DNA of 64,000 bases, taken from NCBI GenBank assembly GCA_029379385.1, contig CM055618.1, positions 1,994,134-2,058,133 of the forward strand, written 5' to 3'. Below the pieces are notes generated by a model, which worked only from the letters and a program-made list of their open reading frames with translations, was not told the DNA's origin and searched no databases. This document shows positions 49,789 through 62,589 of the stretch, piece by piece (position 1 is the stretch's first letter; each line of letters opens with the position of its first letter). The DNA comes from Quillaja saponaria. Taxonomy: Eukaryota > Streptophyta > Magnoliopsida > Fabales > Quillajaceae. Both the position numbers and the translations under genes were made by a program.

Positions 49789-49848
49789 CATACGTTTCAT
49801 TCTTATAGGCAATAGAGTCATACGTTTCATTCTAATAGGCAATAGAGT
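49789..49848 (+). repeat. Tandem duplication, two units of 30 bp
   Basis: CATACGTTTCATTCTTATAG and the next ten bases (49789-49818) repeat at 49819-49848 with a single mismatch. Confidence 0.9.
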
Positions 49849-51402
49849 CATTCACACCATTTTTTTAAATCTGAACTGTCTAAATAATTTAATTTGAATG
49901 TTTATTATTTTATTTAATTAATAAATTAAATATTATATTCTATTATAATATAAAATATGATATGTTTTTATTTTAAATCTTATCTCTAAGCCTAAATCTA
50001 ATTCTAACCCTAAAAATTAAAGTATAAACCTGGCCATAACCTAATTCTTAATTATAGTTATAATCCTAATTTTATTAAAATTTATTTTAAAAGAGTTATT
50101 TTTAATATAGATAAAATAAAATTCATAAGAAATTCTATCAACATAAGCCTTTTTAACTGCTGATACTGTGATACTACTTTCAAAAGAATTGTTAACAACA
50201 ATTTGATAGCTTCTTCAAACAAATAATATATGCCAAACATAATTAAGTCATGAGACAATTACTCCATACTTAATTAATTCATAGGGTTTGCACAAAAATA
50301 AGAAATTTATCCACTCCACGTGTTTTATGATTAAACTTTCTATGAAATGAAAAAAAAAAGAAAAAAAAAGGTTGCCCTCATCAACGACGTCAGTGCCTCT
50401 AAATTATTGAAGTGTGGCCTTGTTTTGTGTCCCATGCATATACCCATTCCAAACCTCAGCATCATAACTTATCATGTTCAAGAATTTCATATTTCATTAA
50501 TTTAGTGCAGTTAATGATAATAGACCAAGCATTAGAATCATATGCTTTAATTTAAAAATACATTATACCATATCTCCTAATACAATTACTTTTTTAATAA
50601 ATATCATATATAGACCGGCCATGCATGTAACCCAGATTTTGTCCTAACATTTTCGTAATCTTAATTATTTATTCTCGCCGATCTATTTTGAAAACAAATA
50701 AGGGCCTATGGTTCTTTTATTATTCTCATATGGTAGCTACGTATAGTTTTGATTTTTCTACAAATTTTTTTATAATTTATTTCATATACGAGGAAGAAAA
50801 AAGATAGTAGAATATAATATTAAAAATAAATTAATAAAATGTTTTTATCAGCACAATTGCTATTACTTGTTAGTATATATAACTGTTTTATCAATTCAAT
50901 ATTTAAACATGGATTTTTTGTTTTCCAGACATGCTAATCGATTGATCAACCATTTATTTTTACTTAGGAATAAAAAAAATAAAAAAAATATCAAAGTTCA
51001 AATTATTTTAGAAACTAAAATTGATGCCTTAAGTGTTAAGGTTTGAACAAAATTATATCATAATATGCCTCACGTATTAATTATTTGATTAGTTCACTGT
51101 CCGAGGAAGACTAAGAGGTAATGTTAGAGAAGAAGGCTAAAACGTGAACAAGGTGAAAACGTGTGAGGACTAAATAAGACAGAGACAAAGTCCAAGTCTG
51201 CTCTCCAAACCATATTAAATTATTAATCAAAAACATCGAATAAACAAAGAAAAAACTAAAAAGAATTGAATATCTGAATCTAGAATATATTCAACAATGT
51301 TTCAATAAAAAATTGTGATATTGGGACCCAGCAGCCAACAGTTCTAATGTTGAAAGCTCTCAATGTCGACTCCATTTCTTCATATTCTCTTTGCCAGATT
51401 CC
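49849..51402. other. Intergenic DNA upstream of the 51403 gene
   Basis: AT-rich. No gene or transposon domain recognised. The last few hundred bases presumably contain the promoter and 5' UTR of the following gene. I did not identify a convincing TATA box. Confidence 0.4.
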
Positions 51403-52377
51403 ATGGCTAAAACCCATGAAAAATCCCACCAATCCAAACCCAAGGCTTCTCTTTTTCTCTGCTGCTTCGGATTTTCCCGGAAAATTTCCCGGAAAAAATC
51501 AAGTAAGACCACTACCGAAACTGTCCCATCCGATATCCCAAAGAAGATGATCAAACGCTGGTTTTCATGGTCAAGATTACAAATAATATTGAAGAATTCC
51601 GGCACCAAAACGGTGCCGCTCGATGCTTCCTTATCTGAAAAACCGAATCCAAAACCCAAAATTTGGACATCAAGGTCAAAGTCAAAGTCAAAGCTCCACA
51701 AGCTCCCTTCCAAGCATCAAACCCCGGAAATCAATCCAGCTCCTCCAAGTCAGACACCACCGGCGGTGGTTACCACCGTACCAAATCAATCACCTACTAA
51801 GGTAAGTGACTCTTCATTCTAACAATTTATCTTTCATATTTACCACCATTTCTCAAATTATTTTTTTTATTGGCTCTCGTTTCAGACAAGCTACGAACCT
51901 GAACAAAACCGTCAGAACATAACGCGTTTAACCTTCCGTCGTAGAATCGATTCCATTAGAAACGGGTTCAGCCAGCCTAGCTCACCGGAAAACAAGAACT
52001 TGACCTCGACTAAGGCGGGCACAACCGTGATGACCCAATCCGTTTCTTTGCCGAAGCCAAAACTACATCGGTCGGGAAATCCGTTATCCATGCAATCTAG
52101 GGTTACATTGAGAAAACCGGAAGCTGATGAAAAGGCAAAGGTGATAGAACCGTTAGTTGGGATGTCGATAATAATGGTGACTTTGATAATAATGGTATTG
52201 TGGGGTCGACTTTGTGCCATTCTTTGTACGTCCGCATGGTTTTACTTCATTCCTCGTTTCAAAAACACCATTAAAACCGAACATCACAATCCCGAATTCG
52301 ATTTGAACTCCGAGGTGTACAAAAAGAAAGTTATTTTGCGGGGACTTCTTGACAGAAACCACCACACCTCGGCATGA
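51403..52377 (+). CDS. Uncharacterised basic plant protein with a C-terminal membrane segment, 296 aa
   Basis: Two exons, 51403-51801 and 51886-52377 (TGA at the end), with donor GTAAGT and acceptor TTTCAG, phase 0. The start is the first ATG in frame (MAKTHEK). Residues 1-200 are rich in Lys, Ser, Pro and Thr and look disordered, with a CCFGF motif near residue 20 and a Lys/Ser repeat near 91-99. A hydrophobic stretch at about 223-256 (PLVGMSIIMVTLIIMVLWGR onward) suggests one or two membrane passes. It is followed by a conserved-looking tail containing EVYKKKVILRGLLDRN. Tails of this type occur in a plant-specific family of unknown function. The higher GC and intact frame contrast with surrounding transposon DNA. 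I do not assign a function. Confidence 0.88.
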
Positions 52378-52420
52378 TGGTGTACAAAAAGAAAGTTTTT
52401 TTTTTTTTTTTTAAGAATAT

Positions 52421-52448
52421 TTGGTTGGTTGGTTGGTTGGTTGGTTGG
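52421..52448. repeat. (TTGG)n microsatellite in the 3' flank
   Basis: Six to seven TTGG units, about 45 bp after the stop codon and directly after a poly(T) tract (about 52395-52412). Confidence 0.9.
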
Positions 52449-54335
52449 GTGGACTAGTTGGCCTTGGCTAGATGGCTATACCATTTGTCATTTGATGGTG
52501 ACGGCAATGCCGTTTTGATTTTGTTAATTACCTAGAACCGTGTCTATGTGTATAATTATGGAAGTATAAAAAAAGAGAGGCCAAATTACTACTTTTTTTT
52601 TTACTAAGTACTTCTAGACATTTTGTTTTTTAGTTTTGTCTTTTAAAATTTGAAGTTATCTATTTTTGTTTTTCTATTCTCTTAGTGTCCGCTATTAACA
52701 CTGAATTTGATGATGTACAAATAGTACTATTTGATTTTACATATATATTTGATTCAACATTTTTTTAACGGATGCCTTATGTGCACTTACTAAATTGAAA
52801 TAAATATGAATTTTGGAATATTAAACTTTTCAATAATAGTGATACATGTATTAATATTATTCAAATCATGATCAAATATAATAATAAATGTTTAAACTTT
52901 CTATTTATATAATCTTAACAAGTACTTTTAGAACAGTTGTACAAAAAAGTCATTTGATTAATATCATCGTCTACTTCAACTTCCTTGATCTCAGTTTCAT
53001 TGCAACAAGCTCGAATTCTTAGAAATGTATAAAGAACCTACAGCTACCAAAAAGATCCACCAAATTAAAGACACATAGCATTTTCATATTTACCGATCTA
53101 CAAAGTAAAAATGGTATACACTATAAATGAAATAAATAATAATTTTCATATGTATGGATTTCTCCTTTGTGGCCTGTGACGGACCAAACACGGCTGCCAG
53201 CCTGCCAGTTTTGATTGTCTTCTTCCTTACCAGACGTGGCGGCAAGTTGTGGTTGTCTTCTTCCTTACAACTTAACAACTAAAAAAGATCTAAGTCAAAG
53301 ATTTTTTTTGTTTTTTTTCATTTTTCTTTTATACATATTTTTTTAATAAGTATGATTTAACATTAAATGTTGTGATAATCTAAGAACATGAAATGTCGTG
53401 ATAATCTAAGAGTATTTTGTTTTGTTTATCCGATTTTTATATGTATTTAACAGTGAGATATGTCCAAACTAACTTACGTGCACCTTAACTAATCATTTAT
53501 TCGGCTCGATCAAATCTGGTTAAAGGCAGGGCATTGAACTACTAAATTTATGAGAATTTTACTCTCAACGGCATCCTTCAAGGAGATTCGAACCCATAAA
53601 TCAATTAAGGGAGACAATATTTATGTTCCTATGAATTTTCATTTCATATATATTTTTAAAAATAATAGAAAAGAACTATGACATATATAGCCGCCTTATA
53701 TTTATAATTAATAATAATTGAATTGTTATATCAGCAGCACTTGGATCGTATAGAAACTCTATAGAATTAAAGTTCCTATTTGTGAGAATCGAAATTGTGA
53801 AATATGAGTAGAAAGGGCCTACGAATTGTAATCTACATGATATGAGATATGAGACTATGTATTCTTTTTTTGTAAGCTGATTGGTGTTTGGGGCTTAAAT
53901 TCTGATGAATACACGTTCATTAGTTTTTACAATACTTTGACTTCATCAAAAAAGAAAATATATGTAAGAAAGTATATGAATTAATGTACGTATTGTTGGA
54001 ATTAATTCCTTTTTAAATTTATGAATCAACTATTTAGTATCTTAAGTTAGTAAAACTAGGTGCATGTTGAATATTTCTAAATGTTTGTTCATTATATGCT
54101 TCATTCTCCATGATGTATTGGTCAAGTTTAGAACTTGAAGGTGTATAAATAAATTCCTACCTTGTACCAATGGACATCAAGAAATCAAGAAATCAAGAAA
54201 AATTACAAATTTCAGTTATAAGAAAACATTCTTGTTTTTTAGAGATTTGAGTAACAATTCAATCTATATATGAATAGTGGTTTAGAACTTATTTTGGGAC
54301 ATTCCATCATCTAAACAGTATCCTTGATAACTCTG
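52449..54335. other. Intergenic DNA, no gene seen
   Basis: AT-rich. GTGATAATCTAAGA occurs twice near 53373 and 53398. A GGGTTCGAATCTCC sequence on the minus strand near 53583-53597 matches a pol III B box, but no A box or tRNA fold accompanies it. Confidence 0.4.
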
Positions 54336-56967
54336 TGTTATTTAATTCACTACACTTTTGATTCATAGTTCATGATAAATCCTAGAGTTAGAATTTTATT
54401 TAAATTAGTGTTTTATCTAGTCTAGGTTGTTTAGGAGTTTATGGGGTTTTAATGTAATTAGGAATAGTTTTTAATGGTTTTTGTTATCTAATTTACTTTT
54501 AAGTGTCTTTGCAGTGTCCTAATCAAAGATGAAGAGGAAAAGCGTAAAAGACCAGTGGCACAGCCTGAGGAATACTTGTGCCATGGCGCTTAAAGGTAAA
54601 TTTTAACAAATCAAGTAGAAAGCTCTTTGCCTTGGCTTGCATGCACCTGAGCTGCGGTGCCGTGAATCCAAAATTTCCTTTAACAAGTGAGAGAGCTAAG
54701 AATCGCGGTGCTCTACCACTTCATGCACTGGTGGCCCAATAAAAGCTATCCAGAATCTAGACAGAGACCAATGCGCCACAGCGCCTAAAAGGACGAAGGC
54801 GTGGTGCTAGAAGACAATACAATTTCGTAAACAACCATGGAAGATGATAACTCTTGCAAATAGAGTTATTTTACATCATTTTACTCATATTATTTTAGCA
54901 AAGTTCTAGAGTTTTAGTTGGTTTTTGCTTAGTTTTTAGTCAAATCCTAGTTGAGTCCTTATCATACTACGATGATGAATCCTAGTTGATTTGGGTTATA
55001 ATTAAGTGTTCTAAATGAGTTATAGTTTATTTTAACTTATTTGGTATGTTTTGAAGTTTAATACATAAGAGAGCCCCTTTAGTAGCCGAATTAGACTAGA
55101 AGAACGCTTAAAACGCGCAAAACAGGAGAGTTACCCAAGAGGCTGGTGCCTAGACGCCAGAGTTAGCCCAAGTGGGTGCCGTAGCCCCAGGACTTGGGTG
55201 CCACAGCACTAAGCCCACTACCAAGAATCCCTGTTTCATCGATTTTTGAGGTCACGGCATTGGCGCGATTCCCAGTTAGAAATGAAGTGAAATTGAGGGT
55301 TTTTAAGCCTATAAAACAGAGATTAGCTTGAGTACTCAAAAGACATAATTAAGCTGAGACTTCTTGGAGAAAAGGAAGCAATCAAGGGTGCAAGAAAAAA
55401 TAAGGAGCTTGGAATGATTGAAGATTGAAAACCAATAATCTTTAAAGTTTTCCATTTTCCTAAACCTTTCTTTTAGTTTTTCTTGTATTTTCTTTGATGG
55501 TGATTTTATTTGAGTTTATGTTTACACTAGATAGCATGAATTAATTTATTCTCTAGGATTATAATTGGACTCAACATGTAGCTTGATGGTTTTTATTAAT
55601 TATTGATTGCTTAGGGATTTGGTATTTAGATTATTTATATCATTCTATGCTAAATGCTTCTAGTTGATTAGCCATAAATTATATTGATACGGTAAACCTA
55701 AACAAACTTGGAAAGGGAGTTTAGCTTTAACCTTGGGTGATATAACACATGTTTGAATTCATTCACATGATTGTTTGAATTTAATTCGTATATAGGATAG
55801 GAATATACATATATGCCTTGTGTAGCCAATTCAGGTATAATCTTAATGAGTTTTGATTAACTTAATTTTTATAAAAATATAGTGAATTGGTTAAGTGACA
55901 TATATATTTATAAGACTACGCTTCCATTACGAAATTTGTGTCAGAAGAAGGTGTCGTAGCAAACCTACATCAGGAAGTCGTGGCGTGTGCAATTAAAGTC
56001 CTAAACGAACTACACAGAGGCAAAGGCACTACAACTCCAAGGAAGGTAGCGCTACGGCGCTGTTATGTGTTTTAGAAAATTCCAAGTTTAGTTAAACTAG
56101 GATAAAAAGGTCAATATAAGGAGTTAAAGACTGTAGTCTAGAGATATGCTAGAGCTTGTAATACAGAATTCCTAAGAAGCCAGTGAAGACTCGGAGCCAT
56201 GACAACTTCTAGTATTCTATTCCCTTCTTGTTATTTTCTTATTACTTGTAATGGCTATATCTTTTATGTTTTTGTTTTCTGTAGTTAGTATAAAGTAGTC
56301 GTATTCTAGGGTTGCAATTGAACTTACATGTAGCCGATATGGCCTTTGATTTGATTTAATGCATATTTAGTTTCAAATATTTGTGTTGCCTTGATCCTAA
56401 TGCTTCTAATTGATTGATCACTAGTTAGATTGATTAAGAATCCTGTGATTGACTTGGAAGAGTCAATTTGGGGGTTAGCCTTAGGTAATATAACTTGTGT
56501 TTGGATTGTTCATCTCAATTGGATAATCTGATTTGCTAAAGAGATAGGAGTATACTTTTTAGCCATAAGTAACCAAAATAGATTAACTCCTAATGAATTT
56601 GTCTTAGTATAATTCTCATAGGAATATAGTGAATTAGACTAAGGGAAATATATCATTGCTAGACATAGGAATATGTTAGTAATTGCTTAAGAAATCTTGG
56701 TTAATATTTGGACTATTGCATTAATTAAATTAAGTTAAGGTAAACTTAAGTGAAGTGTGAGGGATACTGTGAACCTAAGTGTTAGTTTATATTCTTTACA
56801 TAATTTGCTTTGCAATCTCTAAAATTTACATTGACTTGATTAAGATTAGGTTGTATAATATTGATAATTAGCTCAGAAGATATGATAATTTCTCGTGGGA
56901 ACGTTTTTACTTCTATCTATTTTACTTGAGGAGGATATATGCTCTTGCATAGGTAAAATATGTGTCA
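54336..56967 (+). repeat. 5' LTR of the Athila-like element, about 2.6 kb
   Basis: The first part (to about 54840) and last parts (55930-56160 and 56575-56967) align with the 3' LTR. About 55000-55925 and 56180-56575 have no counterpart there. The block 55490-55920 is itself a diverged copy of 56210-56700, so the LTR contains an internal duplication or a nested related LTR. GC-richer stretches with repeated GCGCC/GGCGC-like motifs (54580-55330, 55930-56060) contrast with the AT-rich ends. Confidence 0.7.
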
Positions 56968-56968
56968 A

Positions 56969-56992
56969 GTTTTTTGCGTCAGCAGGGGAACT
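56969..56992 (+). promoter_or_regulatory. Decayed primer-binding site of the Athila-like element
   Basis: GTTTTTTGCGTCAGCAGGGG follows the LTR end directly. Athila-type elements have a similar TTTTTGGCGCCGTTGCCGGG site here, so this looks like that site with small deletions. Confidence 0.6.
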
Positions 56993-57189
56993 ATATTTAC
57001 TTTATTTGTTAATATCAATATAAGCATGCTTGATTCTAACTTAAGTTCTTATTTTTAATTTCATTTGCTATTGACATTGCATGCAACACACTCAAAACTT
57101 GGAACTAGTATCGTATAATCCTGAGATCAAACAAACTCTCCAAAAGTTAAGAAAAACCCAAATTTTGAGAAATTCAAGTGCAATGGCTA

Positions 57190-57975
57190 AAGAACCACAA
57201 GCACCTGAAAACAAGGCACAATCCAGATGATCCAACAATCTGCACAGTTTGGTGGTCTACCTAGTGATGACCCCCATGCTCATCTAGTCACATTCCTGGA
57301 AATATGCGATATATTTAAATAGAATGACATCTCTAATGACGCAGTCCTCCTCAGGATTTTTCTTTTCTCACTTCAAGATAAGTCAAAAGGTTAGTTGTAT
57401 TCATTACCTCAAAAGTCCATCACCACTTGGTTAGACATGGCACAAAAATTTATGGTTAAATTATTTCCTCTCGCCAACACCACTAAGCTAAGGAATGAAA
57501 TCATATCATTCCATCAACAAGACTAAGAATCTCTTTATGAGGCACGAGAGAGATATAAAGACTTGATGCATAAATGCATGCATTGTGGCATTCCCAAGTG
57601 GCTACAAGTACATACTTTCTACTATGGTTTAGGAAATGAAACTAGAACCATAATTGGTGTTGCTACTGGAGTTGCTTTGATGGGAAAGTCTATGAATGAT
57701 ACTTATGATCTTTTGGAGGAGATGGCCTCAAAGAACTATCAATGGCCATTTGAAAGGTAAAGAATTACTGGAGTACATGAACTTGATGCCATCACTGCTT
57801 TAACGGCACAAGTGGCTGGTTTGGCAAAAAAGTTTTACAATTTTGGGGTGCAACAACATCCTAAAGCCATTGTTATGATATGTGAAGCTTGTGGCGAAGA
57901 TCACTCTATTAACCAATGTCCAAATATTAAAGCGGTTCAATATATGCAGAAATTTGATACTGATTTTAACTACGC
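57190..57975 (+). pseudogene. Athila-type gag remnant
   Basis: Order of conserved segments: AQFGGLPSDDPHAHLVTFLE (57240-57300), a SITTW..MAQKF block (57418-57450), then a well-kept stretch HCGIPKWLQVHTFYYGLGNE with ALMGKSMNDTYDLLEEMASK (57573-57735), DAITALTAQVAGLAKK (57787-57832) and a zinc-knuckle-like CEACGEDHSINQCP (57880-57930). These are characteristic of Athila gag. Stops near 57320, 57395, 57524 and 57759 inactivate it. The frame ends at the border of a reverse-oriented insertion. Confidence 0.88.
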
Positions 57976-59880
57976 AAGTGCACGTATCGTCCACAAGTAA
58001 TATAGAGTAAGTAGAGTATTGTTCTTAAGAGGAGTTTTTAAATATCATGCTAAGTATTAAAATTAGCAAAAACAACTGAAATTTGGGTAGATTATGAACT
58101 AATTATAGAATAAAAGCAAATTAGCACAAGAATAAACTAGAGATAAACCTAGAACTATAACTTCCTTCAACATTTCACTTGAGTTATTATTATCTTGTCT
58201 TGCTTAGTTATGACAGAGAATTATTAACCTAGGGTTCTTAATCACTTATAAGCGTATTCACATGTCTTATAATAATATCACACTTAACAAATTCACTATA
58301 TTGATATGTGAATTAAGTTAAGTAAAACCCATTAAGATCATACCTAAATTAGCTACACAAGGCATATAGGTATATTCCTATCCTACACACAAATCAAACT
58401 CAACAACATGTGTTGAATCAAAACAAGTGCTAATTCATTCAAGGCTTGACCTAAATTCCCCTTCCCAAGTTCCTTTAGGTTTCTTAATTCAATCTACGAG
58501 ATGACCAATCAATTAGAAGCATTAAGCATAAAATGAATTAGATAAATCATATACCAAAACCTAAGCAATCCATAGATAAAATATTATCAAGCTACATGTT
58601 GAGTTCTAGTTGCAATTCTGGAAAGGAAACTACTTCATGCTACTTAGTGTGAACATGGTTTTAATAATAATAAATATCAAAGGAATACAGTACAAGTAAA
58701 AGAATATAAAATAACTCTATTTCCAAGGGTTATCACACCCCTAAACTTAAAGTTTTGCTAGTCCTTGAGCAAAAGAAAACAAAAACACAAATGAACACGA
58801 CAAGCAAGAGACGAATCACAATAAATTAATGATTTCCAAAGTATCCTCAAATATATTCTTTTTAAAAATATTGACTTAGGGACAATCAAAAGATATCATG
58901 CAAAATTTATGATTCAATTCAAGCGCTAGTTTTATTCTTGAATGGATTTCCTCGTGTGTGTGCATGATCCCTTTACCTAGAACTTTAATGTAATCCAAAT
59001 TAGTTTATTTCTATGAAAAATAAAACTTAGCATTTAAACCCCATAGGTTTGTTTTTATCTCTCTCTCCACTAATATAGACTACACTTAGTCAAGGATCAT
59101 TAGGACTTTATAAGCTTGTAATGTAAGGCTAGGGTAATGGTATGATAAAAAAAATTATAAGGCTCAAAATCACTCTAAGCACATTATTCATTCTAGGATC
59201 TTTGTTGGAACTCCCTTCACATTCCAAGTAATATACCAATACTTAGCTTCCACTTTTCTTATGTCTCCCATATATTCATTTTTTTTTTCTTCTTTTTGAT
59301 CATAATTCGAAAGAATTCTCATACTCCAAACTTTAAATTAACTTTGCCCTCAATGTTACAATAAATAGCACAAGGAATGGAAAACTTCCATGATACTTGA
59401 AGCACAAATTCCTTTCTTAACAACTCCATGACATACCCCCAAACTTATTTCAATCTATTATTAAGAACGGGGTGAACATGGAGCACAAATAAACTCCCTT
59501 TTTTTTTTATCATATAACTTCGTAATCTTCTTAGAAAGATCAACATGCATAAGTAAATTAACAAGGGCTAAGGGAAAAATTAATGTGGTTGAACAAGAAG
59601 AGGTTAATTTAGGCTCAATGGGGTGAACTAGGGATACAATATATTAAGGTTGGCATGAAAAGCTAAAATGATCTAAAGATAGCCTAAACCATGTCCTTAA
59701 CTCAGTATTATCTAGGATTTCGCCTCAAGAGAGAATTAAACAAATTCTAGGATTTTAAACTAAACATGAACTTTCTAAACATAAACCGGCTCTAAATAAG
59801 TATGTCATTCTCAGCAAAAGATCAAGTGCATAATAGTTGGAAATCACATTCTAACAATGTGATTGATCTTGGGTTTAGGT
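57976..59880 (-). mobile_element. Related gypsy element fragment inserted in reverse orientation
   Basis: 58150-58660 is the reverse-complement relative of the LTR block 55490-55920. It is followed by TTATCACACCCCTAAACTTA (58730 on), typical of the LTR-internal junction of Athila/Tat elements seen from the minus strand. 58740-59880 matches 61480-62590, the 3' non-coding part of the host element, in reverse: for example, 59690-59750 reversed against 61640-61705, both with CTTGAGGCGAAATCCTAG. No coding domain is present. The right border is uncertain (59870-60000). Confidence 0.65.
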
Positions 59881-60089
59881 TACGTAGGGATTACATTTTG
59901 AGTCAAGTAAATATGCTCATATATTATTATTGATTTATGCAATGAGTATGTATAAGGCCCCAATATTACTCCCATCCCCGTGTTTCATGAATGTGTTTTG
60001 TAGTTCCTATGTTAGTTCAACTAAGTTTAGGAGTGGGGTGATTGAATAATGATGGGGGATTGATGGGTTATTGTTCATTGTTAATGACA

Positions 60090-61190
60090 TGCCTAAGTTA
60101 CACTTTTGGATGATATTATGGGTTGGAGACCCTTTTCTTACAATTAGGGTTGCGGTTAACTTGTGTTACTAGAAAATTGTAAAGTGTGGGTTGATTGCAG
60201 GTCTGTGGCACCAAAAAAAAAACCTATTAAATGCTCACACACTGCCTTCTCTTCTAGGCTAAGCTATGATGCCGATAAATTTATGTTCGATGCAGCAGAG
60301 AAACACTACTATGAGGGCTTAATTCATAAAAAAGTAGTGGCTTAACGAGATTTTGAACTCATCCCAAACAACTTCCCGTACATACTCCGACAAATCGAGC
60401 AACAACATCAGGTTCAATTATGTGCACCTCCTTAAGCTGGGGTTGTGGCTTTGGTACGAGAATTCTATGCCAACCTAGTTAAGCATAAGGATAGTAAGGT
60501 CATGGTACGTAGAAAAATGGTGCCATTCACGAGCACAACGATTAATGCCTATTATGGCATTCTGAACATTCCTGACATCGACGAATATGTACACTACTCT
60601 AGTGGCATAATTGACTATGGGGAGGTGATTAATGCCTTATGCTACTGTGACTCAACTTGGAAGTTGACTAATTAGGAACTGGTGCATTTTAAGGTGAGTC
60701 AACTGCAGTCCATTTCAAGAGGTTGATACTACTTCATTCTCTCTAACCTATTGTCAAGCGGACATGCGAGCGATGTCACCAAGGAGAGAGTTATCCTTAC
60801 ATATGCAATCATCCGATGTATGTCTATTGACATTGGTCATTTAATTCATAATGGTATGTTACAAACAAAAAACAACAAGCACCTTGGATTTTGGTTCTCG
60901 TTCCCCCATTAGTTCATGCATAGGAACTTTGTGGCTAGAGAAAGTGATCCAGCAGCTCCAGCTTATCAGGAACTGACAAATATCAAGCACCTCACCATAG
61001 GGCGGTGCACCTCTTGCTTAAAGGTGCATTGTGCAGAGCATTGGTAGCACAACCATGCTGTGATGCATCAAAACAATGAGCTTCTTCAGATAGGCTTGAT
61101 GAGAAAATGATGGGATTTTGGTATTTTCCTACTATGCCCCGAGCTGCCGACTCATTTTCTTTGTCATGAGGTTGACCAAAACATTGATTT
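60090..61190 (+). pseudogene. Athila-type ORF ('putative plant transposon protein' domain)
   Basis: Starts near a VAPKKKP segment (60207) where relatives have Met-Ala-Pro-Lys-Lys. It continues with SYDADKFMFDAAEKHYYEGL, then ALVREFYANLVKHKDSKVMV with VRRKMVPFTSTTINAYYGIL and NIPDID (60445-60590). The later part (60690-60940) keeps a RVILTYAIIRCMSIDIGHLI segment. This is the domain often annotated as putative plant transposon protein in Athila-related elements; its function is unknown. Stops near 60345, 60435, 60675 and 60725 break it. Confidence 0.75.
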
Positions 61191-62589
61191 TGAGGATAAG
61201 GAAGTCATCTTTATCATTATCTTTTACTTCTATTTTTCTTTCTTTGTTAAACATTGGGACACTTTTTAGACTAAGTTAGGGGCTATAACTTTCAGTTATT
61301 TATTGAATATTTGCATGTGTAAAGTGTTATTCCCCATTTATATGTAACTTGTTTAGACTATGGTGTTTAGGATGTAATGTGTTTCCTTCTTGTATTATAC
61401 TACTAAGTAGAATTGCAATTTCAACTTGTCAAGATGTTCAAATGTTCCCTTATTCCCATGATAGTACCCTATATATGCATTGAGTTTTGGTTTTTCATAA
61501 AGATGTAAGATTTTTTTGGATTTATTATAATGAAGGCAAATTTTCATTCATCCATATACACAAGGCTGTTTTCACCTATGGTTGATGTTCTTAAGATGAT
61601 ATTTTTCAAAAAATAACCTTTAGACTATTTTTGAATCCTTGAATTCCTCTTGAGGCGAAATCCTAGGAAAAGCTTAGTTAAGAACATGATTTAGGCTATA
61701 CTTGGATCGGTTGAGCCTTTCTTATCCACCTTCATTTTTATATCCTTAAAAACCCACTTTTGAGCCGAAAGCCTATTCTTTATAGCACATGTATATTTTA
61801 ACCAATTCTTTTATTATAAGACTCGTTTGCACCCTACTACTTTGAACACATTGAATATGTATTGTCATTGAGCTAAAAAGAGGTGATCTTGAAGCAAGGC
61901 ATTGTGGGTAAGTGTGAAAGCAAGGAATACTAGAAATTCTTTTCTTCCCCACATCATAACAAATAAGTTTGGGCTAAGTATATGAAAGTTTCCTTGGTGA
62001 ATTATTTGCAAACCAAAGGTTTGGTGTAAAAAATAAATGGTGAAAAGAATCATGAAAGAATATAAAGTGGGAAGCATTTATGCCCACATAAGAGATAAAA
62101 ATCGGGTAGCACAAAAGAAAATATATTAAGCTGAAGTTAAGTAGGATTTGACATCAAAACAAAAAGGTGGCAAAAGAAGGGTTGAGCTCTTGCAAAGATT
62201 TTGTGCTTAAGGTAGTTAAGCTTAAATAATCCATTTCATCTAATCTTTACCTAGCCTTGCATTACAGGCTCAATTAAAGACATACATTAGTGGAAAGAGA
62301 AAGGAAAGATGAAGTTCCAAGGGTTAAGTCTAGTTGGTGAGTTATTTTAGTAGAAAATTCTTTGAAGTCATTTAACTTTGGTGAAGATGTCTTGCATACA
62401 CACACATGAAATTTGCCTGAACATGATAAACTTGAAGTTATACTTATGATTTGTCTTGAGTCAAATCTTTGTCATAAACGTTGAGGATTTTAGGGGAATG
62501 ATTAGTCTGCCGTTGATAAGTTTAATTGTTATTCTTGTTTTTTTTTTTCTTTTTTTTTTTTTTCAGCAAAATACTATGTCTTTAACATA
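61191..62589 (+). other. 3' non-coding part of the Athila-like element
   Basis: AT-rich, no reading frame. It pairs in reverse with 58740-59880. It ends with a T-rich tract with C interruptions (62538-62563) shortly before the right LTR. Confidence 0.6.

Noticed and set aside
51360..52365. Several other open frames overlapping the 51403 gene on both strands
   Set aside because: They are shadows of the two-exon gene, which has clean splice sites and a coherent membrane segment. The upstream MPDS start is a TTG codon, so the ATG at 51403 was chosen.
53090..53278. A 62-residue minus-strand frame near the GC-richer patch
   Set aside because: No homology recognised, no splice or promoter context, and a repeated TTGTCTTCTTCCTTAC inside suggests a repeat rather than a gene.
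53583..53597. tRNA or SINE gene suggested by GGGTTCGAATCTCC on the minus strand
   Set aside because: It matches a B box, but no A box, acceptor stem or poly(A)/T end is present at the right distance.
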